Assembly: GCA_018806915.1 (NCBI GenBank)
Contig: JAGKQI010000086.1
Coordinates: 124,001 to 188,000 of the forward strand
Origin: Phytophthora colocasiae
Taxonomy: Eukaryota > Oomycota > Peronosporomycetes > Peronosporales > Peronosporaceae
DNA: 64,000 bases
Direction of reading: 5' to 3'
The notes under the pieces: generated by a model
What the model was told of the DNA's origin: nothing
Databases searched by the model: none
What the model saw: the letters and a program-made list of their open reading frames with translations, nothing else
Made by a program: the position numbers and the translations under genes
Shown here: piece by piece, positions 11,779 to 21,530 of the stretch
Position numbering within the stretch: position 1 is the first letter of the stretch
How the letters are laid out: the number at the start of each line of letters is the position of its first letter

Positions 11779-13085
11779 ATGGAGCGGCGGGGTCTCGACG
11801 ACGTCCCAGCGGCAGCAAATACAGGACAACCGGCGGACGCGCCGGCGCGCGGCATTAAACGTGACTCTGGAAATACAGGACAACAACAACAACAACAGGT
11901 ACCGGTAGCCGCAGCCACCGAGGAGAACTTAAGCGCACTCAGCAACCTACGCGTCGCCGGCGGTGCCGAGAGTGGCGAGGATTCCGCGCAGATAGCAGCA
12001 CAGGCCCGGCCCGGCTCACTCGGTAGCAATAGGCATAAAGTTAGACGCACGAACAGCTACGCGCACCCATCAACACCTCAGGACGACGGCAGCTTCAGCA
12101 AGTCGTCACTAAGTTTTATCCTGGACGACGAGGCAGCATCCGCGGCGGCGGCACTAGCAGCTGGTACGCTGAATTTCGTGAGTCTTTTGTCCCTACCTGC
12201 TAATTTACCGACCTGTTCCTATATTTCTTTAGGCGACGACTTCACGTCTGGAGGTAAACGAGCCGCAGCGTTAATCACCAGAAGCAGGAGCACGGGAGAT
12301 CTAACAGGAGACGCAATTGCAGGCACCGTGGCAGGTCTAGAAACAGCTCAAACCGGTCGAACCGGCCGTTCAGGTGGAAAACAAGGTGACGGGAAGCGCC
12401 GCGCGCGACGGCCGCCCAGCCGTATCTGCAAGCATGAAGGTTGCGAGCAGTACGTGGTGGACCAGGGTCTCTGCGTCCGACATGGCGTGCGTACTATCCA
12501 TTAGCATTTTCTTCATCAATATTATCTCGTGCAATGCTAATTTAATCACTGCATGGAACAGGGCGGCAAACGATGTCAAACACCGGGATGCACCAGCCGA
12601 GCGAAACACCAAGGACGCTGCTGGAAACATGGTGTGTCCTCGTGCGTACTAGTGGAAACAAGTGATCTCTAATAATATTTGTTGATTGTGGACAATCAGG
12701 TGGCTCGACCGAATGTAAGGTTCCGAGCTGTATGAACCGCGCCAAGTCGCGCGGCTTCTGCTGGTCGCACGGTGGTGGGACCAAGTGTAAGGAGGAAATA
12801 TGCGAGAAGATCGCCATTTCCAACGGTCTATGCTGGGCTCACGGCGGTGGTACGTCGGTTATTATCTGCAGATTCCGATTGCAAGTAGCTGAGACTGTAT
12901 TTAATTTGATTGCAGGCAAGCGGTGCGCTGTCGAAGGTTGCATGCGTCAGGCTTATGAACGCACCGACAACCTGTGCAACAACCACTTCCAGGAGCGGCA
13001 GCACAGCGCGACGGCCGTGACGGAAGGTGAAACGGCGAATTGGCACCCGGACGATGAAGAAAAACCTCCGCCAATGGACCAGTAA
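11779..13085 (+). CDS. WRKY19-like zinc-finger-repeat protein
   Basis: Five exons are inferred: 11779-12163, 12233-12486, 12562-12631, 12700-12849, 12916-13085. All introns are short (66-75 bp) with GT...AG borders, and the joined exons give an unbroken 342-residue frame. The N-terminal half is Ala/Gly/Gln-rich with a KRRARRPPSR basic stretch. The C-terminal half has about five repeats of the form C-x4-C-x(8-12)-C-x2-HG (CKHEGCEQYVVDQGLCVRHG, CKVPSCMNRAKSRGFCWSHG, CAVEGCMRQAYER). Such repeats are annotated in oomycetes as WRKY19-like zinc fingers, although no WRKY motif is present. A nuclear regulatory role is inference only. The first intron could also start at 12178, but only the 12164 site keeps the frame. 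Confidence 0.8.
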
Positions 13086-13509
13086 CTAGATGTTTGGACA
13101 AATCCCATCCCAAGACAATTGCGAAGCACAACACGAGGGGAACACGTTGAAGTAGATCGATCATTATAGAGTCTGGAGCGCCGCGTCTGAAGTTGCAGAG
13201 ATTAATTGGCCCACGAATGAGCAACACGAGCAAATCGCAGTTCCGACGTTCAAGTCGAAGTACCGGCGACACGACGACCAGCTTTTTTCCGTTCGATTGT
13301 AGGCCGCGGTTGTCCACGTCGGAGTGTTATGGCCGCAAACAGTGAGTCAACCTGCGCTTACGATTTGCTCCGTCCACATCGGCGAAAAGAAGACGGCGAC
13401 GTTCGCTGTGCGGAAAATTGTATGTTCACTTTTTAAGCTAATGCGATCCGTCTAGATCGACAGACACACACATCTACCACCGGTACGTTCACTACCCACC
13501 AAGCTACAG
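13086..13509. other. Intergenic, convergent gene ends
   Basis: This 424-bp stretch lies between the 3' end of the zinc-finger gene and the 3' end of the first LPMO copy, so the two genes converge here. I see no gene, repeat or structured element in it. Confidence 0.4.
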
Positions 13510-14329
13510 TCACTTACGGGCCGTGCACTTCTCGGACGGAGAAGGCGTAGAAGCCGGCGCGTCCGTTGTCTCCGTTGACGCTTCGTTCGCCGTCGGGGTG
13601 GCCGTCGTTGCCTCTGGAGAACTCGTGCTAGGGGCCTCAGTCGTACTCACCGTTCCGCTACTGCTGGATATTGCAGTCGCCTGCGTTGAGGAACTCTCTG
13701 CAGTTGAAGTCGAATTTGTCGATGTACTGGTCCCTTCCGCCGGACCGGTCAGGGGCACGCAGTCCTTATACACCTGCCACACCGTTTTGCTGTCCACGCC
13801 CTGGAATGCCAACCAGTAGAACCGCAGCATGCAGCCGCTCGTAGAGCAGGACGAATAGTCCACAGGTGTGAACACTGACGCTGTCTCCTGACTGCCGTCA
13901 CCATACGCAGTCTGGCAGTCGTCATTGCTCAGCACCATCGTATCGTCCAACCAGATCTCGCACGGACCGGCGTGCACCATTCAACGTGGCGTCACCGGTA
14001 GTCGGTGGATCCTTAGCCGTCACGTCCGGGTCGGTGAAGCCACAGTTGGCGCCATACAGGTCTGTATCGCTATCGAGCAGCGTGCGGATGTCGCTGTACC
14101 CGTTCGATTCCTTCAGTGATGCGTACAACGTCGTCAAACAGTCGTCGTCGCTACTGCTGCAGCTGTCCCAGTCGCCCGACCACTGCGGTTCAATCTGAAC
14201 GATCCATGCCGATGTGACGGAATCCGTGAACTCTGCCAGTGGAATGTACATGTAGCCGTGGGCGTGGACTTGCGAGAGTGAGGCGATGAAACCTGCCACG
14301 GCGGACAAGAAGGAGGTAGTGGAGACCAT
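13510..14329 (-). pseudogene. AA17-type LPMO copy A, frameshifted by 8-bp deletion
   Basis: The start MVSTTSFLSAVAGF and a signal peptide lead to HGYMYIPLAEF, where the mature N-terminal His of an LPMO copper brace is expected. The frame is open to 13922 but shifts near 13982/13983. There, an 8-bp segment present in copies B-D (CTCTCGTG on the coding strand) is missing, which removes the residues before the second brace His. The other frame (13980-13510) resumes with VHAGPCEIWLDD, the axial-Tyr motif LRFYWLAFQ and a Ser/Thr tail ending EKCTARK. Without the deletion it would be a full paralogue. A sequencing error cannot be excluded. Confidence 0.85.
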
Positions 14330-14371
14330 CGTTTCGAGGTTTGAAGTGGAGATCAAGTGGCGTATTTGCTG

Positions 14372-14387
14372 CAAAAATGAAAGTGAG
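14372..14387 (-). promoter_or_regulatory. Initiator-like motif of LPMO copy A
   Basis: The coding strand reads CTCACTTTCATTTTTG, close to the published oomycete Inr consensus (GCTCATTYYNCAWTTT). It lies 43-58 bases upstream of the ATG at 14329, and comparable motifs precede copies B, C and D at similar distance. This supports the chosen start. Confidence 0.6.
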
Positions 14388-14734
14388 TGAGGGCAACGGC
14401 CGAGTCAATGAGAGGGTATTGTTTTGCTGCGACCACCACAAGCTGATCGGACTGAAGTTGATCTAAGATCGGGCAGGAGATTTTCAATTGCTTCGCGCGA
14501 GGAACAGCCGACAGATAGTGCCGGCACTCGAATAACCTCTACGGAATCTGTGCAGGTGGCTTTCAGGCAAATGTTATCCTCCATTGAAAGTGACACGAAG
14601 AGAAATAAATTTACGTAGAAAGAGAACAGTGGAATTCGTATGGAACAAACATCTTCCTTAGCTGTTTAGCTGGTAGAAGTAAGACACATGGATTGAACAT
14701 CAACGACCGAAGTTGCTACGGATATTCACACAGT

Positions 14735-15790
14735 TTAGTTGCGTCTGCGGCGACGAACGGAGCATTTACCGCCGTCCGAAGCAGGAGGCGTCTCAGGCGT
14801 CTCGACGGACGGAGTTTCCGGCGCAGGGGTGCTTTCCGTCGAAGGCGTGTCGGATTCACCGCTGGAAGGCGAATCGGACGTACCGCTGGATGGAGAATCG
14901 GATTCACCACTGGACGGAGAATCGGATTCACCACTGGACGGGGAGTCAGATGTACCGCTGGATGGGGAGTCAGATGTACCGCTTGATGGGGAGTCAGAAG
15001 TACCGCTCGATGGGGAGTCAGAAGTACCGCTCGATGGGGATTCCGACTCACCACTGGAAGGCGAGTCCGACGTGCCGCTCGATGGGGAGTCAGAAGTACC
15101 GCTTGACGGGGTATCGGATTCACCGCTGGACGGGGAAGTCTGCTGAGTACTGGACCCGGACGTAGTCGTGTTCGAGGCGCCACCGCCACCACCGGCCGGG
15201 CCGGTCAGCGGGACGCAGTTCTTGTACACCTGCCAGAGCGTTTTGCTGTCACGACGCTGCAGGGCGAGCCAGTAGAAGCGGAACATGCAACCACCGGCCT
15301 TGCACGACGAGTAGTCAATCGGTTTGAAGACGGAAATGGTCGCCTTGGTGCCATCACCATACGCGCTCTGACAGTCGTCATTCTGCAGCATCATCTCGTC
15401 ATCCAGCCAGATCTCGCACGGACCGGCGTGGACGATTCCACGAGAGAACGTCGCGTCTCCGGTCGTCGGCGGGTCCTTGGGCTTTGCCTTAGGGTCGGTA
15501 TTACCGCAGTCCTCACCGTAGAGCTTGGGGTCTCCGTCGATCATCGTACGGATGTCCTTGACATTGTTGGACTTCTTGAGCTGCTTGTACAAGGCCACCA
15601 TGCCTTCATCACCCTTGGCCTTGTCCCAGTCCCCCTTCCATTGGGGCTGAATTTCTACCACCCAGGCCGAAGGAGACTCAGTTCCTTCCTTGAATTCGGC
15701 TAGGGGTTTCTCCATGTAGCCGTGTCCCTGCACGTGACCAATGGACGTGGCCACTACAGCGACGGCAAGAAGCGACGTAGCTGATACCAT
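14735..15790 (-). CDS. AA17-type copper LPMO, copy B, with 12-fold SPSSG repeat tail
   Basis: 351 residues, intronless. A signal peptide (about residues 1-23) ends before HGYMEKPLAEF, so His-24 would be the N-terminal brace His. The catalytic domain continues with SRGIVHAGPCEIWLDD (second His) and CMFRFYWLALQ (likely axial Tyr), plus conserved Cys pairs. AA17 enzymes oxidatively cleave pectin backbones (homogalacturonan) and are secreted during plant infection. After LTGPAGGGGG come 12 copies of an 8-residue repeat (SPSSG-T/E-SD), probably an O-glycosylated extended linker, then an acidic Pro-rich part and the polybasic end GGKCSVRRRRRN. The substrate of this copy is inferred from the family. 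Confidence 0.9.
   Translation of the reverse strand: MVSATSLLAVAVVATSIGHVQGHGYMEKPLAEFKEGTESPSAWVVEIQPQWKGDWDKAKGDEGMVALYKQLKKSNNVKDIRTMIDGDPKLYGEDCGNTDPKAKPKDPPTTGDATFSRGIVHAGPCEIWLDDEMMLQNDDCQSAYGDGTKATISVFKPIDYSSCKAGGCMFRFYWLALQRRDSKTLWQVYKNCVPLTGPAGGGGGASNTTTSGSSTQQTSPSSGESDTPSSGTSDSPSSGTSDSPSSGESESPSSGTSDSPSSGTSDSPSSGTSDSPSSGTSDSPSSGESDSPSSGESDSPSSGTSDSPSSGESDTPSTESTPAPETPSVETPETPPASDGGKCSVRRRRRN
14820..15125 (-). repeat. 24-bp coding minisatellite in LPMO copy B
   Basis: Twelve in-phase copies of a 24-bp unit coding SPSSGTSD or SPSSGESD, with scattered substitutions. They expand the Ser-rich linker of copy B compared with copies A, C and D. The opposite strand is also open through the repeat and gives spurious ORFs. 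Confidence 0.85.
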
Positions 15791-15818
15791 CGTGAAGCGT
15801 TGAAAGCGACGGCGTGGC

Positions 15819-15834
15819 GAATTCGCGAATGACC
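15819..15834 (-). promoter_or_regulatory. Initiator-like motif of LPMO copy B
   Basis: Coding strand GGTCATTCGCGAATTC, 29-44 bases upstream of the ATG at 15790. It matches the TCAYTYY core of the oomycete initiator and supports the start at MVSATSLL rather than the upstream in-frame Met. Confidence 0.6.
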
Positions 15835-16687
15835 TCACGATTGAAGGTTGACGGCAAAACAGCGGCAGTCGATCGCAGGAGAAGCTGCAGATCGCCGAAA
15901 GCTAGCACGAACATACCGGTACTGTAGGTATTAACTCGGACTGGCAACGATTAACGTACGATTTGTCTGGCTTGCCGAACACCGCAAACTTTTGTTTTCG
16001 TGGTGGAAATCCGTTGATCCAGCTGGAGAAAGTTAGCAACGATTCATCATCTCCACCAGAAGTAAGGCGTTCCGACGGGAAGGGCTTTGCATGTAAAAGC
16101 GCACGGTCGGATTGACATGGGCGACAGTTGCTGCTCGGCAAAAACCACGAGCGCAGATGTCTACGATCTCCTCTAGTCAGGCAAATTACATAAACACTAG
16201 ATGTATTCTTCCTTACCTGGCTGTCAAGCATGGCTTCGAGCGTATTTAACTCGTGAAGGTATCCAAAACTTTCTGTCTGTAGTTTAGGCGGATCCGATGT
16301 ATGATTTCATGAGGTATAGGTCTGACCAAGACTTACTACATGGCAAAGGATCGGTCGTCGTTGAACTGTAGGAGAAATCTAATCTCAACTCAGCGTACAT
16401 GACTAAGAGAACTTTAATGACTGCAAGTGCTTCACTCCTCAAGAAATACTCACCCGTCCGTAAAGCACAATGTCCACACAACTTCTAACCTATTTACACT
16501 GTTCATGTATCAAAAAAGAGATGGTGGCTTGGCCGTCGTTCAGTTGTTTAAGCACAGGTTTCTACCTGTAGCCACAATAACCTCAATGATTCAAACGCTT
16601 GCTTTAAGCTCTTTAAGCTATTCACAGCTTTATGACTCCATGGGATCACTACGCATTCATACTATCCAACTACACATTGCTCCCAGT
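15835..16687. other. Intergenic between LPMO copies B and C
   Basis: About 850 bp upstream of copy B and downstream of copy C. I recognise no gene or mobile element. Minus-strand open frames at 16231-15902 and 16481-16284 have no family features. Confidence 0.4.
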
Positions 16688-17488
16688 CTAGTCGCGCTTA
16701 CGGCGGCCGTTGCACTTGCTGCTCGGTGCCGGGGTGACTGCAGGCGTATCAACTGCCGGGGACTCCGGTGCCGGGGTGGTTTGAGTTGACTCGGAGCTGC
16801 CGCTGGTCGGTGCCGTCGTGGTCGACTGGGACGTCTGGGAGCCACCTGATTCACCACTGCCGGTCGACGGGGTCGTCTGTGAAGCACCTCCGCCGGCAGG
16901 TCCAGATAGAGGGATGCAGTTCTTGTACACTTGCCAATACGTCTTACCGTCTAGACGCTGCAGCGCCAACCAGTAGAACCGAAACATACAGCCACCCAAA
17001 GCGCAGGACGAATAGTCCACGGGTTTAAACACCGAAATCGTCTTTTGGGTGCCGTCGCCGTACGCGCTTTGACAGTCGTCATTGCTCAGCACCATCTTAT
17101 CATCGAGCCAAATCTCGCACGGACCGGCGTGCACGATACCGCGCGAGAAGGTGGCCGTACCGTCGGTAGGAGGATCCTTCGGCGTCACGTCCGGGTTGGT
17201 ATAGCCACAATCAGCACCGTATAGTTTCGTGTCGCTATCTAGAAGCGTGCGGATGTCCTTGGCGTTATTGGACGCCTTGAGTTCCTTGTAAAGCGCGACG
17301 AGGCCGTCGTCTCCCTTGGCGCCGTCCCAGTCGCCCTTCCATTGCGGGTCGATCTGCACGATCCACTCCGACGTCTTTTTGTCTTTGAATTCCGACGGAG
17401 GTTTCTCCATGTAGCCGTGAGCTTGCACGTAGTTAGCGGACAGAGCGACAGCCGAAGCTGCAGCCACGACGGATGTTGCAGACACCAT
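16688..17488 (-). CDS. AA17-type copper LPMO, copy C
   Basis: 266 residues, intronless. The signal peptide MVSATSVVAAASAVALSA leads to VQA|HGYMEKPPSEF, giving an exposed N-terminal His. Further landmarks are FSRGIVHAGPCEIWLDD (second His), DDCQSAYGDGT and CMFRFYWLALQ (axial Tyr region). A Ser/Thr/Gly-rich linker follows LSGPAGG and ends in SSKCNGRRKRD. The catalytic part is close to copies B and D, as expected from tandem duplication. A secreted copper-dependent pectin oxidase is inferred from the family. Confidence 0.9.
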   Translation of the reverse strand: MVSATSVVAAASAVALSANYVQAHGYMEKPPSEFKDKKTSEWIVQIDPQWKGDWDGAKGDDGLVALYKELKASNNAKDIRTLLDSDTKLYGADCGYTNPDVTPKDPPTDGTATFSRGIVHAGPCEIWLDDKMVLSNDDCQSAYGDGTQKTISVFKPVDYSSCALGGCMFRFYWLALQRLDGKTYWQVYKNCIPLSGPAGGGASQTTPSTGSGESGGSQTSQSTTTAPTSGSSESTQTTPAPESPAVDTPAVTPAPSSKCNGRRKRD

Positions 17489-17514
17489 TGGCTTTGTAAC
17501 TGGAGACGTTGATG

Positions 17515-17531
17515 CAAATACGAGAATGAGG
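17515..17531 (-). promoter_or_regulatory. Initiator-like motif of LPMO copy C
   Basis: Coding strand CCTCATTCTCGTATTTG, 27-43 bases upstream of the ATG at 17488. It matches the oomycete initiator core TCATTCT followed by an A/T-rich part. Confidence 0.6.
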
Positions 17532-17745
17532 ACCCCGAACAGATCTCAAACTAAAGTAAAAACTACCCTTAGTCTCTCTTGATTAAGGGAAGATGCGAGT
17601 TCTTCGGACAGCGTGAACACAATGGATGCATCTGGAATCGCAGCAGCAATAGAGAGCTGTACGGGAACAAACTAGGTGAGACGAAGCCGGCTCTGCACGT
17701 GTGTACTACTGTAGTAGAGGTGAGGTATCAAATGACAGTGGTCAA

Positions 17746-19056
17746 CAGGGATTGGTAGCACTTCGGATTTTGGCAAAAATAAAATAATGCTAATGGAGGC
17801 CATCTCAAAAACTGCTAAATTTGTGATATTAATAAATGGCACCTTAATCAAAACAGATATCTGTGAAATATTACTAAACCATTAGTACTAAATGGGGCTA
17901 CCATGCATTTCTCTTTGTAGCCTCAATGCGCTCGATCTCTTTGCGGTTATGGTGCAGAATGAGCTGTTGCTCAGCTCGGTCATTAGCTGTCCGAGTGCGG
18001 AGTGGACCCATAACAAACGATCCAGCTGAGAAAACCCGCTCTTGATAAGCGGTAGATGAGCAACGGCCCAACCAAACCCTGGCTAGCTTTGAAATGGAGG
18101 GAAATTGAGCATGTCCCTCTTCAGAAAACCACCTGCAGACGTCGACATGTTTACAGAGCTCTTCAACGTTCCAGACGCTTTCACCTTCCCGGTTCTTCGT
18201 CCTCAACTTGGCTAAGATACCAGCGCGCCTTTCATCGTCCTTGCTGTATTGACGCTTCACAACATCCGCCCATTCGATGCAGAGGCCGAACCACCGTTGT
18301 AGAAGAGCATCCCCTTCGAAATTTAGCGTAGAGTCCGACAGATATTGTTCAGCTTGGATAGATACCCGCTCACCACACAATAGATCCATCTCGTTCCCGG
18401 ATGTGCTGCAGGGATACCGTCCACCAAGCAGTCCGATACATCCGCTTCTGGTTCCGGCTCTAGTGCTTCTGGTGTACTAAGCACTGTGGCTTGGCTAGAG
18501 GGCGAAATGCCTGATATGCTGCTCAATGTCGACTCGTATCCTGCGCCATCGACACAACGAAAACTGCGCACACAGTCAACACTGCAGAAACTAGCACAGA
18601 ATACAATGACGCGTTAAAAAATAGCATACTGGGACTTGTCAGGCCTTAACGTTTCACAGCATACTATTTGGAGAGTGGAGCGTCTACACATAGCTCATTG
18701 CTGCACACGTGATGAACGCGGCGGCCGCAAATGGTACATGGGTAGGTTTTCGACAGGTGACCGAAGTCACAAGTGCTTTTTGCGCACTTCATAGCGGTCC
18801 GTACGACTTGGCTAAACACGAACTGAGCGCGAATGCACCCGAGTGTGAGATTGAAGGCGGGAATGTACCCAGTGCGACCTTCTAAGATTTAGCACCTTTT
18901 TAGTACTTTTTTAGTACTAATCGCAGCTTTTGCAAACCTGCTAATTTTGGTATAATACTAAAGGCGGCAATGCCCCAACCTGCTAACTGCTTTAGTGATA
19001 TTACTTAGAATATTTAGTACTAACAGTACTAGTTCGAAAACTGCTACCAATCCCTG
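17746..19056 (-). mobile_element. hAT element (hAT-2), internally deleted
   Basis: Terminal inverted repeats CAGGGATTGGTAGCA (17746-17760) and its complement (19042-19056) are flanked by a perfect 8-bp target duplication GTGGTCAA (17738-17745 and 19057-19064), diagnostic for hAT. At 1,311 bp it is too short for a full transposase; only a C-terminal fragment remains (17898-18389). The AT-rich ends contain repeated TTAGTACTA-type motifs. It sits between LPMO copies C and D and interrupts neither gene. Confidence 0.93.
17898..18389 (-). pseudogene. hAT transposase C-terminal fragment
   Basis: A minus-strand frame of about 163 residues with FPSISKLARVWLGRCSSTA and ERVFSAGSFVMGPLRTRT. This is the pattern of the hAT C-terminal dimerisation domain, whose hallmark is a W-L-x(n)-S-x2-ER-x-FS arrangement. 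The N-terminal zinc finger and most of the RNase H-like catalytic core are absent. A second fragment in another frame lies at 18323-18571. It belongs to hAT-2 and is not a functional gene. Confidence 0.8.
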
Positions 19057-19268
19057 GTGGTCAAGCTCGAAAGCCTAACAAGAAATTCACGAAAAGCTCC
19101 AAGAAATGATCAAAATATGGTGACACTCAATTGATAGGAAAACACATCCATTGTCCCTAGCGGCTCTCTCTCTGCTTGGCGCTAGCTCGTACGACACACA
19201 GGCTCAGCCTCTAGAACAGAGCCGAACGAATACTCCACGTACACAGTCGTTCTCCTTGCGTTCGGAGT

Positions 19269-20192
19269 CTAGTAGCGGCGACGACGACGGCCGTTACACT
19301 TGCTGCTCGGGGCCGGTGCCATCTCCGGGGTGTCATTCGACGGGGGCGTCTCATTTGAAGGAGGCGTCTCGGGCGACTCGTTCGAAGGAGGCGTCTCCGG
19401 CGCGGGTGTCGCGGGCGTCGACTGGTCCGACTCACCACTGGAAGGCGAGTCCGATTCCGACTTGCTGGCCGGGGAGTCCGACTCCGACTTGCTGGCGGGC
19501 GAGTCGCCCGAGGACGGGGGGGATTGCTGCTCCGTGCTGGAGCCGTCGCCGGTCGACGGCGTCTTTTGCGAGGGATCATCACCACCGCCGCCACCTCCGC
19601 CAGCCGGACCGGTCAACGGGATGCAGTTCTTGTAGGCTTGCCACACAGTCTTACCATCGAGACGCTGCAGCGCAAGCCAGTAGAACCGCAACATGCAACC
19701 ACCGGCTTTGCACGACGAGTAGTCCACGGGCTTGAAAACAGCGATGGTCGCCTGGGTGCCGTCACCGTACGCGCTCTGGCAATCGTCGTTCTGCAGCACC
19801 ATCTTGTCGTCCAGCCAGATCTCACACGGGCCGGCGTGCACGATACCACGCGAGAAGGTGGCTGTGCCATCCGTCGGCGGGTCCACGGGCGTGCCCTTGG
19901 GGTCTGTGAAGCCGCAGTCCTCGCCGTACACCGGATTGCCGTCCATGAGTGAGCGCACGTCCTTGTAGTTGTTCTTAGGCGCGAGCTCCTTGAACGTGGC
20001 CAGAAGACCCGGGTCGCCCTTGGACTCGTCCCAGCCTCCCTTCCACTGGGGCTCGATCTCGACCACCCAGTCATTCGTCTTCTTGTCCTTCCAGGACGGA
20101 GCGGGCTTGGCGATGTAGCCGTGAGCTTGCACGTAGTCGACGGTCGTGGCAACGGCCGCGACCAAGGCAACGATAGAAGTCGAAGACACCAT
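19269..20192 (-). CDS. AA17-type copper LPMO, copy D
   Basis: 307 residues, intronless. The signal peptide ends VQA|HGYIAKPAPSW. Catalytic landmarks are SRGIVHAGPCEIWLDD, DDCQSAYGDGTQ and CMLRFYWLALQ. The loop between MDGN and VYGEDCGFTDPKG is one residue shorter than in copies B and C. The linker contains seven consecutive Gly, two SPASKSESD repeats and Pro-rich PPSNE repeats, ending SSKCNGRRRRRY. The role is inferred as for the other copies. The neighbouring hAT-2 lies downstream of its stop. Confidence 0.9.
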   Translation of the reverse strand: MVSSTSIVALVAAVATTVDYVQAHGYIAKPAPSWKDKKTNDWVVEIEPQWKGGWDESKGDPGLLATFKELAPKNNYKDVRSLMDGNPVYGEDCGFTDPKGTPVDPPTDGTATFSRGIVHAGPCEIWLDDKMVLQNDDCQSAYGDGTQATIAVFKPVDYSSCKAGGCMLRFYWLALQRLDGKTVWQAYKNCIPLTGPAGGGGGGGDDPSQKTPSTGDGSSTEQQSPPSSGDSPASKSESDSPASKSESDSPSSGESDQSTPATPAPETPPSNESPETPPSNETPPSNDTPEMAPAPSSKCNGRRRRRY

Positions 20193-20230
20193 TGCTGCTC
20201 TGTAAAGTTGTTGAGTACTGAACGGAGCTG

Positions 20231-20248
20231 CAAATTCAGGAATGACTT
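20231..20248 (-). promoter_or_regulatory. Initiator-like motif of LPMO copy D
   Basis: Coding strand AAGTCATTCCTGAATTTG, 39-56 bases upstream of the ATG at 20192. It matches the oomycete Inr core TCATTCC with a following AATTT. Confidence 0.6.
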
Positions 20249-21263
20249 GTCAACGGACGAACGGGCCGGAGAGCGGGGACGACAGAGATCGGGTCGCAAT
20301 CGGATTAACCTACATGTACCGACGCGATTAAGAAGGTGGTTACGAACAGCACGAAGGAGCTGCAACAGCCTGTTGAGCAACATGAGACTGTCCAAAATGT
20401 CGTCAAAATCCACAGCAAAGCTCAAAATTGCGTTGCGGCTGACTGTGTGTGTCACCGTCGTTAATCGGCCAGCTGATCTTGCTGGTCGCAGATGTCCTTC
20501 AGCGTCGTCTTCACTTGCAGCCGTCGGGAGTCAAAGGCACGCGAAACACCACCACAACGCGGAGGTATTTGAACGCTTATTACCGTCGGAATCCGTCGGT
20601 GTTTCACGTACGCGTCATTTTCAACCGGTTTGGAACAGCACTAACGGCACTGTACAGTACCAGATACAGCACTACAATAGTGCAAGTGTACTGCACGCCG
20701 GACGACAGGGTCCTATCCTCGTTTCCGATCGCACTGACCCCCAGACCACACACTCGCACGGGTTGTGGGGTTGCGTCCAAGTCTCCACTCGCCAAGATGG
20801 ACCGACGGGCACGCGTTCACATCTCCACATCTTCCGCCGGCCCGGCTGGGGGCGTTACGAACTAGCCGAATCTTTACCAGCACTTTACGTCGCGGTATGA
20901 CGTAAAGCGCCCGCAAACTCCGCCATACCTACTACACAGATTGACAGAAGGCTACGGCCGCTTTCCCGCAGGTGCAAAGTCTGTCCTGCGTGTGTAGACT
21001 GGTTATGTGAGAACGAATTAATAACGATTTTGGTAAAAGATAGAGAGTAGCTGTATTTGCACCGTCGGAGCAACCGTTGTAAAAACTTATACTACAGTAA
21101 GCAGTTTACTCGTCCTTCTTTCCCTCTGCGTAGCTGTCCAGCCATCCCCGGTGCTCCTCGCGACCATCAACGTGACCGTCAGTGACTGGGACTCACGACG
21201 TGCATAAGTTCACCCCGAAAGAGGAGAATTTCGGGGCAACCTGGCGCTTGTGACAGCGTCTCT

Positions 21264-21458
21264 TTAAATGAATAGATCATCCGTTGGCTCTATCGCTAAA
21301 AGGACACGTCGTTTTTCTTTTATTGTGTAGTGCATGCGGCGTCGTTTGGCTGGCGCATACACCTCGTCAAGGAGGTCTGTGATGGCAACCTCCTCTGCCT
21401 CCTGCAATACTGTCGCGGGTGGTGGGGGCTGCGAGGACAACTCGTCCGCTGCCTCCAT
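21264..21458 (-). pseudogene. Possible transposase DNA-binding remnant
   Basis: A 64-residue frame whose C-terminal part (AKRRRMHYTIKEKRRVLLAI) loosely resembles the N-terminal helix-turn-helix of pogo/CENP-B-type transposases. No catalytic domain follows. The assignment is weak, and it may be a chance open frame next to the 27-bp repeat. Confidence 0.2.
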
Positions 21459-21530
21459 TTTATCGAGTTGCTTGGATACCTCCGTTTTATCGAGTGGCTT
21501 GGATACCTCCGTTTTATCGAGTGGCTGGTG
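21452..21530. repeat. 27-bp tandem repeat, about 3 copies
   Basis: Three copies of a 27-bp unit containing TTTTATCGAGTGGCTTGG and ATACCTCCG, with small differences in the first copy. No function is apparent. Confidence 0.7.

Noticed and set aside
14713..15165. Repetitive plus-strand ORFs opposite LPMO copy B
   Set aside because: They are created by the 24-bp in-phase repeat, which is open on both strands.
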